Source: Bradyrhizobium sp. ORS 285 (GTDB taxonomy: Bacteria; Pseudomonadota; Alphaproteobacteria; Rhizobiales; Xanthobacteraceae). Taken from it: DNA of 64,000 bases. The notes below the pieces were generated by a model. That model did not search any database, was not told the DNA's origin, and was given only the letters and a program-made list of their open reading frames with translations. Both the position numbers and the translations under genes were made by a program. This document shows, in pieces, positions 35,437-42,924 of this stretch. The stretch lies in assembly GCF_900176205.1 (NCBI RefSeq), contig NZ_LT859959.1:124001-188000 (forward strand), read 5' to 3'. How positions within the stretch are numbered: position 1 is the stretch's first letter; every line of letters starts with the position of its first letter.

Positions 35437-35754
35437 ATGCGGTCGGGACGTATTGCTTTCATGAGCCTGCTTGCGCTCGTTGCAGTGAGCGTTCCGGCGC
35501 GCGCGGCCACGATCCGGATTACGATCGATAAGCTCGCGTTCTCGCCAGCCTCGGTCTCGGCCAAGGTCGGCGACACCGTCGAATGGGTCAACAAGGACGC
35601 GCTGGCGCATACGGCCACCGCGCGCAATGGCGACTTCGACGTCACGCTGCCGCCGAGCAGGACGGTCAGCTCGGTACTCAAGAAGGCAGGCACGGTCGAG
35701 TATTATTGTCGCTTTCATCCGAACATGAAGGCGGCCCTGGCGATCGCGCCATGA
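35437..35754 (+). CDS. Cupredoxin-family copper protein, periplasmic
   Basis: 105 residues with a signal peptide (ends ARAAT). The plastocyanin/amicyanin-like domain has type 1 copper ligands at H58 (DALAHTA), C91, H94 and M97 (YYCRFHPNM). Such proteins carry electrons or bind copper in the periplasm. Good ribosome site TAGGAG. It is the last gene of the sigma/DUF4142/cupredoxin set, which suggests a response to copper or oxidative stress in the envelope. Confidence 0.9.
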   Translation: MRSGRIAFMSLLALVAVSVPARAATIRITIDKLAFSPASVSAKVGDTVEWVNKDALAHTATARNGDFDVTLPPSRTVSSVLKKAGTVEYYCRFHPNMKAALAIAP

Positions 35755-35765
35755 TGCCCGAAGGC

Positions 35766-37067
35766 TCAATGCGGGTTCTCCAGGCTGAAGGTCTCCGACT
35801 GCTCGTCGTAGGAAAACAGCTCGGCGTAGCGGCCCCAGGAGACGATGGTCTGCAGGGTCTCGTCGGCATATTGCTCGGACATGTAGTCCTCGAGCTCGAT
35901 GCGGAAGCGGGCGGCGGGGGCTGCGTGCGAGGGACGGTCGTCGAGCACGCGGCGGATCAGCCCCATCAGCGGCACGTTCTCCATCAGGTGCGCGGCGAAC
36001 AGTTTTTTTCGGTCGTCGGTTTCGAGGTCGGCGAAGCGGCGGCCGGCTTCGGTCAGGGTGAGATCGCCCTCGCTGAGATGCGCGAAGCGCAGCAGTTGCA
36101 GCGCTTCGGCGAGCGGAAAGATTTCGTCGACTTCGAGCTGCAGGTGACCGGCGAGCACGGGAAGGTCGGCGTGGCCCTTGTACGGCTCGCCGGCGAGCGC
36201 CTCGATCAGGCCGGAGATCGAGTTCGAGGAGACGTGGCTGAGCACCATGCCGACGCCGGCGCTGGCGGTGCTCGGCAGCTTCGGCTCGGGCCGCTGCGTC
36301 ATGCGGGCATAGAGGCTGTCGACGAGCTGGCGGAACGCCGGATCGAGCCGGTTGCGCGGATGGGCTAAGTCGATCTTGAACTCGGCGGCGACGCGGCCGG
36401 GATTGGAGGAGAACACCAGCACGCGATCGCACATCAGCACCGCCTCCTCGATGTTGTGCGTCACCATCAGCACCGATTTGATCGGCAGCCTTCCGTCGGT
36501 CCAGAGATCGACGAGGTCGGTGCGCAAGGTCTCCGCGGTCAACACGTCGAGCGCGGAGAACGGCTCGTCCATCAGCAGCAGGTCGGGATGCACGACGAGG
36601 GCGCGGGCGAAGCCGACGCGCTGGCGCATGCCGCCGGACAGCTCCTTCGGAAAGGCGGATTCGAAGCCGTCGAGGCCGATCAGGTCGATCGCGGCCAGCG
36701 CGCGCTTGCGCCGCTCGGCGCTGTCGATGCCGAGCGCCTCCAGGCCGAGCTCGACGTTCTGCAGCACCGTCAGCCAGGGAAACAGCGCGAAGGATTGGAA
36801 CACCATGGCGACGCCGCGCGGTGGGCCGGCGATGATCTCGCCGCGGCATTTGGCTTCGCCCGATGACGGCGACACCAGGCCCGCGATGATGCGCAGCAAG
36901 GTCGACTTGCCCGAGCCGGAGCGCCCCAGCAGGCCCACGATCTCGCCGGCGCGGATGGTGAGATCGACCTTCTCCAGCACGACGAGATCCTCGCCGCTGC
37001 CTTTCGGGAACATCCGGCTGACGCTCTTGATCTCGATCAGCGAGGTATTCTTGACCTGGTCGCGCAT
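35766..37067 (-). CDS. ABC transporter ATP-binding protein with C-terminal AAA-associated domain
   Basis: 433 residues. The ABC domain: GLLGRSGSGKSTLLRI (Walker A), MVFQSFALFPWLTV (Q-loop), LSGGMRQRVGFARAL, LLLMDEPFSALDV (Walker B), MVTHNIEEAV (H-loop). Residues about 285-430 are the extra AAA-associated domain of NitT/TauT-like ATPases (GHADLPVLAGHLQLEVDEI, LSEGDLTLTEAGRRFAD, WGRYAELFSYD). Known for bicarbonate/nitrate-like systems, where it may regulate. It starts 15 bases after the stop of the double permease upstream. No binding protein is encoded here. Confidence 0.92.
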   Translation of the reverse strand: MRDQVKNTSLIEIKSVSRMFPKGSGEDLVVLEKVDLTIRAGEIVGLLGRSGSGKSTLLRIIAGLVSPSSGEAKCRGEIIAGPPRGVAMVFQSFALFPWLTVLQNVELGLEALGIDSAERRKRALAAIDLIGLDGFESAFPKELSGGMRQRVGFARALVVHPDLLLMDEPFSALDVLTAETLRTDLVDLWTDGRLPIKSVLMVTHNIEEAVLMCDRVLVFSSNPGRVAAEFKIDLAHPRNRLDPAFRQLVDSLYARMTQRPEPKLPSTASAGVGMVLSHVSSNSISGLIEALAGEPYKGHADLPVLAGHLQLEVDEIFPLAEALQLLRFAHLSEGDLTLTEAGRRFADLETDDRKKLFAAHLMENVPLMGLIRRVLDDRPSHAAPAARFRIELEDYMSEQYADETLQTIVSWGRYAELFSYDEQSETFSLENPH

Positions 37068-37081
37068 GACAATTCTCCCGG

Positions 37082-38815
37082 TCAGCCGAGCCGCAGCCGG
37101 CGTTCGCCGAAGGCATAGAGCGGCCGCCACAGCAGCCGGTTGAACAGAGTGACGAGAATGCACATCACGGCGATGCCGAGCACCACGCGCGGAAAGTCGC
37201 CGCGTTCGGTGGCATCAGCGATATAGGCGCCGAGGCCTGAGGCCGTCAGATGCGTATCGCCCCAGCTCGCCACCTCGGCGACGATCGCCGCATTCCACGA
37301 GCCGCCGGAGGCCGTGATGGCGCCGGTGATGTAATACGGGAAGACACCCGGCAGCACGACCTTGAACCACCAGCGCCAGCCGGTGAGGTGCAGGCTCGCC
37401 GCCGCCTCGCGCAGGTCGGTCGGGAAGGCGCTGGCGCCGGCGATGACGTTGAACAGGATGTACCATTGCGTGCCCAGGACCATCAGCGGGCTGAGCCAGA
37501 CATTGGCGTCCAGTCCGTAGCGCACGATCAGCACGACGAACACGGGGAACGCGAGGTTGGCCGGGAAGGCGGCGAGGAATTGCGCCAAGGGCTGGATGCG
37601 CTCGGCGAGCTTGGGCCGCAGCCCGATCCAGACGCCGACCGGCACCCAGATCAATGAGGCCAACGCAATGAGTACGGCGACGCGGACCAGCGTGATCAGG
37701 CCGTAGCCGAGCGCAGAGAGAACGTCCGACGGCGCCAGGGTCGCCGAGAGATAGAGATAGGTCTTCCAGCCGGCATAGGCGCAGCCGAGAATGACCACGG
37801 CGAGCCAGAGGCCGTCGACGAGCTGCGATGGCGGCGCGTGGCGCACCGGAGCGCTCCAGGCCTGCGGCCAGTTCAGGCGCAGGTTGGAGAACGAGCGGTT
37901 GATCGCCGCGAACGGGATCGAGATCGACCGCAGCGCGCGGGTGCGCCGGAACAGGTCGAGCATCCATGAAACAGGCGGATTGCCTGACGCGGTCTGCTCG
38001 AAGCGGAATTTGTCGGCCCAGGCGACGATCGGGCGGAACAGTAGCTGGTCATACGCCGTGATCACCAGCAGCATCGTCAGCAGTGCGGCGCCGATCGCGG
38101 CGAGATCCTTCTGCTGGATCGCGAGCGCGACATAGGAGCCGATGCCGGGCAAAGTGACTGTGGTGTTGCCGACCGTGATCGCCTCCGACGCCACGACGAA
38201 GAACCAGCCGCCGGACATCGACATCATCGCATTCCAGATCAGGCCGGGCATCGCATAGGGCACGTCGAGCCGCCAGAAGCGCTGCCAGCCGGAGAGGTGG
38301 AAGCTGCGCGTCGCCTCCTCCAGGTCCTTCGGCACGTTGCGCATCGACTGGTACATGCTGAAGGTCATGTTCCAGGCCTGGCTGGTGAAGATCGCGAACA
38401 CGCAGGCGAGCTCGGCGCCCAGCACTTTGCCCGGGAACAGGTTCATGAAGAACACGACGGTGAAGGTCAGGAAGCCGAGGATCGGCACCGATTGCAGGAT
38501 GTCGAGCAGTGGGATCAGCACGATCTCGGCGCGGCGGCTCTTCGCCGCGAGCGCCGCGTAGACGAACGTGAAGAGGAGCGAGCAGACGATCGCGAGCAGC
38601 ATGCGGAGCGTCGTGCGTAGCGCATAGAGCGGCAGGTTGGACGGGTCCAGCGACACCGGCGCGGTGTCGAGCGCCGACAGCGGCAGCGTGGTCTGCTCGC
38701 CGCCATAGACGATCAGCACCATCGCACCGACCACGATGATCAGCGCGACGACGTCCCAGATGTTGGGGCGCACGGCCTCGCGCAGCACGGTGGTCCTGAT
38801 GTCCTGAAGCAGCAT
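37082..38815 (-). CDS. ABC transporter double permease (two fused BPD domains)
   Basis: 577 residues, about twelve TM helices in two homologous halves. Each half has its own coupling-loop (EAA) motif: DLEEATRSFHLSGWQRFWRL in the first, DLREAAASLHLTGWRWWFKV in the second. It is typical of the fused permease found with AAA-associated NitT/TauT ATPases. One polypeptide therefore supplies the whole membrane channel. The operon is permease then ATPase. The substrate is unknown since no binding protein gene is next to it. Confidence 0.92.
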   Translation of the reverse strand: MLLQDIRTTVLREAVRPNIWDVVALIIVVGAMVLIVYGGEQTTLPLSALDTAPVSLDPSNLPLYALRTTLRMLLAIVCSLLFTFVYAALAAKSRRAEIVLIPLLDILQSVPILGFLTFTVVFFMNLFPGKVLGAELACVFAIFTSQAWNMTFSMYQSMRNVPKDLEEATRSFHLSGWQRFWRLDVPYAMPGLIWNAMMSMSGGWFFVVASEAITVGNTTVTLPGIGSYVALAIQQKDLAAIGAALLTMLLVITAYDQLLFRPIVAWADKFRFEQTASGNPPVSWMLDLFRRTRALRSISIPFAAINRSFSNLRLNWPQAWSAPVRHAPPSQLVDGLWLAVVILGCAYAGWKTYLYLSATLAPSDVLSALGYGLITLVRVAVLIALASLIWVPVGVWIGLRPKLAERIQPLAQFLAAFPANLAFPVFVVLIVRYGLDANVWLSPLMVLGTQWYILFNVIAGASAFPTDLREAAASLHLTGWRWWFKVVLPGVFPYYITGAITASGGSWNAAIVAEVASWGDTHLTASGLGAYIADATERGDFPRVVLGIAVMCILVTLFNRLLWRPLYAFGERRLRLG

Positions 38816-39039
38816 CGGCGTGTCTCGTCTCGGCGGCCGCAGCCATTGGCTGCGGACGGGTCCTCGTCATGGCCTTGAGGGCTAGTCGTGCCGGCTGGCG
38901 GCCGGCCGAATCCGCACCCTAAGTGCCCTCTGTGATGGTTTGATTTCAAGCGCTGACGACCGGGAATTCCGGTCTCGACCGGCCTATCAAAGGATATGCG
39001 GGCCGCGTCTTCACGTTCCCGCGACATCTTCTGTCCGGG

Positions 39040-39400
39040 CTGTGCCTGTCGTCGGCCCTCGGGACTTGTGAGGGCGCAGGGAAGGCCGGACCTCGACTGA
39101 GGCCCGTGGCCCGCCTGCGGAAAAAAGTGCAGGCGGCAGGTACCACAGGTTCAGCCGGACAGACCCGGCCCTCCCTGCGCGATCGGTTTTAACGGCTTAT
39201 ACGTGCTCTCCTCGGTGCGCCGGGCTTTCTGGCCACCGTGGCGACGACACGCGTTACGCGCGCTGCCGCGGACCTCAGCGTCGGGAGGTCAGGACCACAC
39301 GATTTCGCCGTCCGTGATGCCAGCGCTCGTCCAGCGCCGCCATCACGTCCATCGCATTGCCGGCCCAACGTTCGTGACGACGCGTACGCCCCTTGTGTAC
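39040..39400 (-). repeat. Dispersed structured element, copy 2 (inverted relative to copy 1)
   Basis: This is the reverse-complement counterpart of 7645-7990. Outer arms lie at 39074-39089 (GCGCAGGGAAGGCCGG) and 39165-39180 (CCGGCCCTCCCTGCGC), and the inner hairpin pairs at about 39111-39139. The minus strand carries the sense that matches copy 1 plus, and its only non-Watson-Crick pair in the outer stem would be G-U there but A-C on the plus strand. The gap 38816-39581 holds this element, the hairpin at 39424 and the IS110 upstream region; I see no gene. Confidence 0.75.
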
Positions 39401-39423
39401 GCGATATCTGCCAGAATGTGCGA

Positions 39424-39450
39424 ACGGGCGGTTCTCGCAAAACCGCCCGT
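39424..39450. terminator. Strong hairpin before the IS110 remnant
   Basis: ACGGGCGGTT (39424-39433) and AACCGCCCGT (39441-39450) are perfectly complementary, 7-base loop. It has no T-run, so it could be a terminator, part of an element end or part of a structured RNA. Confidence 0.4.
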
Positions 39451-39581
39451 CGCTGGATCTGAGCCCGTTACGCCCCAAACGCGGCAGAGCCTGTATCAGA
39501 GCGAGGGACAGCTCCGGTGATCTTCCTCAACCCGAACAGTTGCAAGGGCTTCGAGCCCATACAAGGCAAGGAAGGGAGTGG

Positions 39582-40549
39582 ATGATGACACAGATCGCAA
39601 ATGGTGTCGCTGGTATCGATGTGGCCAAGGACAAGGTGGACGGCTGCATTCGGAAACTCGGAGTACGGCAGACATTCCCGAGCAGTTCGCTTGGGCATCG
39701 CCAGTTGGTGGCCTTGCTTCGCAAGCACAAGGTGACCAAGGTCGTCATGGAGGCCAGCGGCGGCTATGAGCGCGAATGGGCCAAGGCGCTGCGCGAGGCC
39801 GGGATAGAGGTGCGGATCGTTGATCCCAAACGGGTTCGCAGCTTCGCCTTGTCGGCGGGGCGACTGGCGAAGAACGACACGATCGACGCGGAGATGATTG
39901 CCTGGTTCGCCGAGACGTTCGATGAGGCACCGAGCCAGACCTACGATGCTGCACGCGAGGAACTGGCGGGGCTGGTGAAAGCGCGCAAGAACCTGATGGA
40001 TCTGAAAACCCGTTTGCAGAACCAGAACGAGCATGTTGTGCCGGATTGGCGCAGAAGGCCCATTCCCAGGTGTTGAAGACGCTCGCGGCCCAGATTGCGA
40101 AGCTCGAGGCTGCGATCTTCGCCAGGGTCAAGGCGACGCCGGAATTTGCCGAGCGCGCCGAGATCATTGAAAGTGTGCCGGGGCTTGCCGGCATGACCTC
40201 CGCGCTCCTCATCGCAGGAGCGCCGGAACTCGGCAAGGTGAGTGATAGGATCGCCGCTGCCCTGATCGGTGTTGCCCCTTACGACGACGACAGCGGCAAG
40301 CGCCGAGGCGAGCGCCACATCAAGGGAGGTCGGCGCTGGGTGAGAAACGGCCTGTTCCTTCCCTGCCTCGGAGCAGCGACGCAGCATAATCCGGTGCTCA
40401 AGACCTACTATGAACACCTCATCGCCAAGGGCAAAGAGCCGAAAGTTGCCCTCATCGCCTGTATGCGCAAGCTGATCATCATCCTCAACACGATGATCGC
40501 CCGCGGCGAAAAATGGAATCCCACGCAGCCGCGCGTTGCGATGAACTGA
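39582..40549 (+). pseudogene. IS110-family transposase, frameshifted
   Basis: The N-terminal DEDD (RuvC-like) domain is intact: GIDVAKDKVDG (D), VVMEASGGYE (E), KNDTIDAEMIAWFA (D, D). The frame breaks at about 40043, where one base is missing: the first frame ends at 40076, and the Tnp C-terminal domain continues in another frame from about 40046 (AHSQVLKTLAAQIAKLE, ESVPGLAGMTSALLIAG, DDDSGKRRGERHIKGG with the catalytic Ser region, MRKLIIILNTMI). IS110 transposases are not known to need frameshifting, so this is probably an inactive copy. Element ends were not identified; IS110 elements lack classic terminal inverted repeats. Confidence 0.88.
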
Positions 40550-40559
40550 TCGAGCGCCA

Positions 40560-40588
40560 CATGCGCTCGGTTCACGACCGAGCGCATG
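40560..40588. other. Perfect 12-bp hairpin downstream of the IS110 transposase
   Basis: CATGCGCTCGGT (40560-40571) and ACCGAGCGCATG (40577-40588) enclose TCACG. It begins 11 bases after the transposase stop. It may be a terminator or part of a structured non-coding region of the element. The rest of 40550-41168 holds GC-rich dyads, the hairpin at 40842-40864 and the family-C repeat, without a gene. Confidence 0.5.
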
Positions 40589-40841
40589 CCAAGCCAACAG
40601 GACGGCGAGCGGACGGGGTCAAGGCCTTCAGCCGCCGAAGGCGGGGGCGCGTCTCGCGCCAGCCTTGAGGCCGGCCGTTCGCCGGCCTACCTCGAAAGCA
40701 CAGTTGCTCATCAGGACCGGAACGGAGGGAGGATAGAACGGAAGTTATGATTTTCGGAAGCGGTTTATTTTTCGCGGAGGATCTTGAAACGGGGCTTCGT
40801 GTTGGGCGCGCAACGGAAATGAGTGTTTTGGCGCAGGCTGT

Positions 40842-40864
40842 CAGAGGGCTGCATTAGCCCTCTG
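40842..40864. terminator. Hairpin, possible terminator
   Basis: CAGAGGGCT (40842-40850) pairs with AGCCCTCTG (40856-40864), 5-base loop. It lies in a non-coding region between the IS110 remnant and the CorC-like gene. Confidence 0.4.
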
Positions 40865-40967
40865 CCGCCGTGTTGGAGATCGGCACTCCGCCCGACGGGC
40901 GAATCGGACATCGAAGAATTGTTTGTGGCACGTAGAGCGCGGTGGGCTCAGTGCAACCTCTCCCCGC

Positions 40968-41142
40968 CCTTTGCGGGGAGAGGTCGGATTGCGCAGCAAT
41001 CCGGGTGAGGGGCATGGCACAAGTGGAGCTGCATTGCAGGTCTATCGGACTCACGGGCCGGTGCTAATAGTTCGCACCGCCCGTGTGGCTGCCCCTCACC
41101 CCGACCCTCTCCCCGTGAAGAACGGGGAGAGGGAGCCTACCG
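40968..41142. repeat. Palindromic repeat cluster (family C)
   Basis: CCTCTCCCCGCC with GGCGGGGAGAGG-like pairing at 40968-40992, GGATTGCGCAGCAATCC (40985-41001) and CCCTCTCCCC/GGGGAGAGGG at 41105-41133 belong to the same family as 10196-10384. Non-coding. Confidence 0.65.
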
Positions 41143-41168
41143 TTCGGGCGGAAAGAGCAGGCGCTCAC

Positions 41169-42479
41169 CTACCCCACATTCGGCTCGGCGCCGTCCGGCG
41201 CGAGCTTCGTGGCCAGGATCTTGTCGATGCGGCGGCCGTCGAGGTCGATGATTTCGAAGCGCCAGCCGTCGAGCTCGAAACTCTGGCCGACCTCGGGCAC
41301 GCTGCCGAAGTGCTGTAGCACCAGACCCGCGACGGTGTGATAGCCGCGATGCGGCGGCACTTCGATGGCGAGGGCATCGGCGAACTCGTCGAGTGGCATC
41401 CAGCCGGAGACCAGCAGCGAACCGTCGTCGCGGCGGACGCAGGCGGGCTCAGGTGGGCCTTCCTCCGAGGAGAACGCGCCGACGATGGATTCGAGAATGT
41501 CGGCTGCCGTCACGACACCTTCGAATGCGCCGTATTCATCGTGGACCAGGCCCATATGCACCGGCGCCACTTTCAGGATTGCGATGACGTCGCGAGCATC
41601 GACGGTCGAGGGGATGATCGGCACTTCGCGCACCAGGCTGCGCAAGTCCGGCGTCTCGTCGCGCAAATAGGCCGCCAGCAGATCCTTGGCCTGCAGCACG
41701 CCGATCGGGCGGTCGCGCTCGCCGTCTGAGACGGGCAGGCGCGAATGGGGGCTCTTGGCGAGCAGCTCGCGGATCGTTTTGGGGTCATCGTTGAGATCGA
41801 CGACATCGACCTCCGGGCGCGGCGTCATGATGGCGCCGACCGGGCGGTCGCCGAGCCGCATCACGCCAGCGATCATCTCCTTCTCGCCCGGCTCGAGCAC
41901 GCCGGCGGTCTCGGCCTCGCGGACGAGATGATGGATCTCGGCCTCAGACACCTTCTCCTCAGCCTCGCCGGAGCGCCCGAGCAGCGCCAGGATCAGCTTG
42001 CCGGACACATCCAGCAGGACCACCAGCGGGAGCGAGACCTTGGCGAGCAGCTGCATCGCCGGCGCAACCCGCACCGCGATCGCCTCGGGATCACGCAACG
42101 CGACCTGCTTCGGCACGAGCTCGCCGACGATCAGGGTGGCATACGTGATGATGGTGACCACGAGGCCGACGCCGACGATGTCCGCGACCGAGGCCGACAA
42201 TCCCAGCTCGAGCAGCGTTTGCGTCAGCCGTTGGCCGAGCGTGGCGCCGGAAAAGGCGCCGGAGAGTACGCCGACCAGGGTGATGCCGATCTGCACGGTC
42301 GACAGGAAGCGTCCGGGATCGGAGGCCAAGGTCAGCGCCCGCCGCGCGCCGGACACGCCCTTTTCCGCCAGCAGCGCCAGCCGGGCGGGGCGCGAGGACA
42401 CGATGGCCAGCTCGGACATGGATAACAGTCCGTTGACGACGATGAGGACGACGATGATGGCGAGTTCGGCGGACAGCAT
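41169..42479 (-). CDS. CorC/HlyC-type (CNNM, DUF21-CBS) membrane protein
   Basis: 436 residues. DUF21 membrane domain at 1-180 with about four TM helices and the conserved SRPARLALLAEKG, GITLVGVLSGAFSG and VGELVPKQVAL segments. A CBS pair at about 205-330 (MTPRPEVDVVDLND, SRLPVSDGERDRPIGVLQAKDLL, HMGLVHDEYGAFEGVVTAADI) and a CorC_HlyC C-terminal domain at about 345-430 (DGSLLVSGWMPLDEF, YHTVAGLVLQHFG). The family includes Mg2+/Co2+ efflux proteins; the old name hemolysin is misleading. It is a single gene between repeat-rich regions. Confidence 0.92.
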   Translation of the reverse strand: MLSAELAIIVVLIVVNGLLSMSELAIVSSRPARLALLAEKGVSGARRALTLASDPGRFLSTVQIGITLVGVLSGAFSGATLGQRLTQTLLELGLSASVADIVGVGLVVTIITYATLIVGELVPKQVALRDPEAIAVRVAPAMQLLAKVSLPLVVLLDVSGKLILALLGRSGEAEEKVSEAEIHHLVREAETAGVLEPGEKEMIAGVMRLGDRPVGAIMTPRPEVDVVDLNDDPKTIRELLAKSPHSRLPVSDGERDRPIGVLQAKDLLAAYLRDETPDLRSLVREVPIIPSTVDARDVIAILKVAPVHMGLVHDEYGAFEGVVTAADILESIVGAFSSEEGPPEPACVRRDDGSLLVSGWMPLDEFADALAIEVPPHRGYHTVAGLVLQHFGSVPEVGQSFELDGWRFEIIDLDGRRIDKILATKLAPDGAEPNVG

Positions 42480-42629
42480 TGCGACCTGATGTGGCGCCCG
42501 GACGGGCGGGAACGGAGACAGCTCCTAGCATATGGGGATGGCCGCCGCCCATTGCCGCGTTGCGGTGCGCGCATGGCGGTTGCGGTCGGAATGCTGGTCG
42601 ATCTGGGCCGTTGGCGGTGCGTCACACTC

Positions 42630-42753
42630 GCTGTCGTCCCGGCCTTGAGCCGCGACCCATAGCCACCGGCTGAAATGAGGCAGGCAACTGGCAGTGACGT
42701 TCCTCGATAGCGTCCGCGGTATGGGTCCCGGCTCAAGGCCGAGACGACACTGG
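42630..42753. repeat. Palindromic intergenic repeat pair (family A)
   Basis: TCGTCCCGGCCTTGAGCCG with GACCCAT near 42633-42660 faces its reverse complement ATGGGTCCCGGCTCAAGGCC at 42721 onward. It has the same architecture as 6085-6213. Confidence 0.75.
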
Positions 42754-42783
42754 AGTTTGGCGAGGCGTTACTGGCTCCACGGC

Positions 42784-42864
42784 GTCATTGCGAGCGTAGC
42801 GAAGCAATCCAGAGTGGTGGGCGGGACTCTGGATTGCTTCGTCGCTTCGCTCCTCGCAATGACG
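42784..42864. repeat. Long inverted repeat (family D)
   Basis: CGTCATTGCGAGCG and GAAGCAATCCAGAGT (from 42784) pair with ACTCTGGATTGCTTC and GCAATGACG (to 42864), giving one long imperfect hairpin. Together with the family-A pair it fills the gap 42480-42924, where I see no gene. Confidence 0.75.
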
Positions 42865-42924
42865 GTGCGTGAGGATACAGCTGCAGACCTACTTGCGACC
42901 GCGCTCGCTTCGGGCGGTTCGGCC

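Noticed and set aside
33898..37116. A minus-strand open frame of about 1070 codons across the sigma factor and ABC ATPase region
   Set aside because: Low-complexity Arg-rich translation, antisense or out of frame to well-supported genes.
39582..40549. Programmed frameshifting in the IS110 transposase
   Set aside because: No slippery sequence is visible at about 40040 and IS110 transposases are made as one frame; a lost base is simpler.
6085..42864. CRISPR array
   Set aside because: The repeats are dispersed, palindromic and not regularly spaced; no cas genes were seen.
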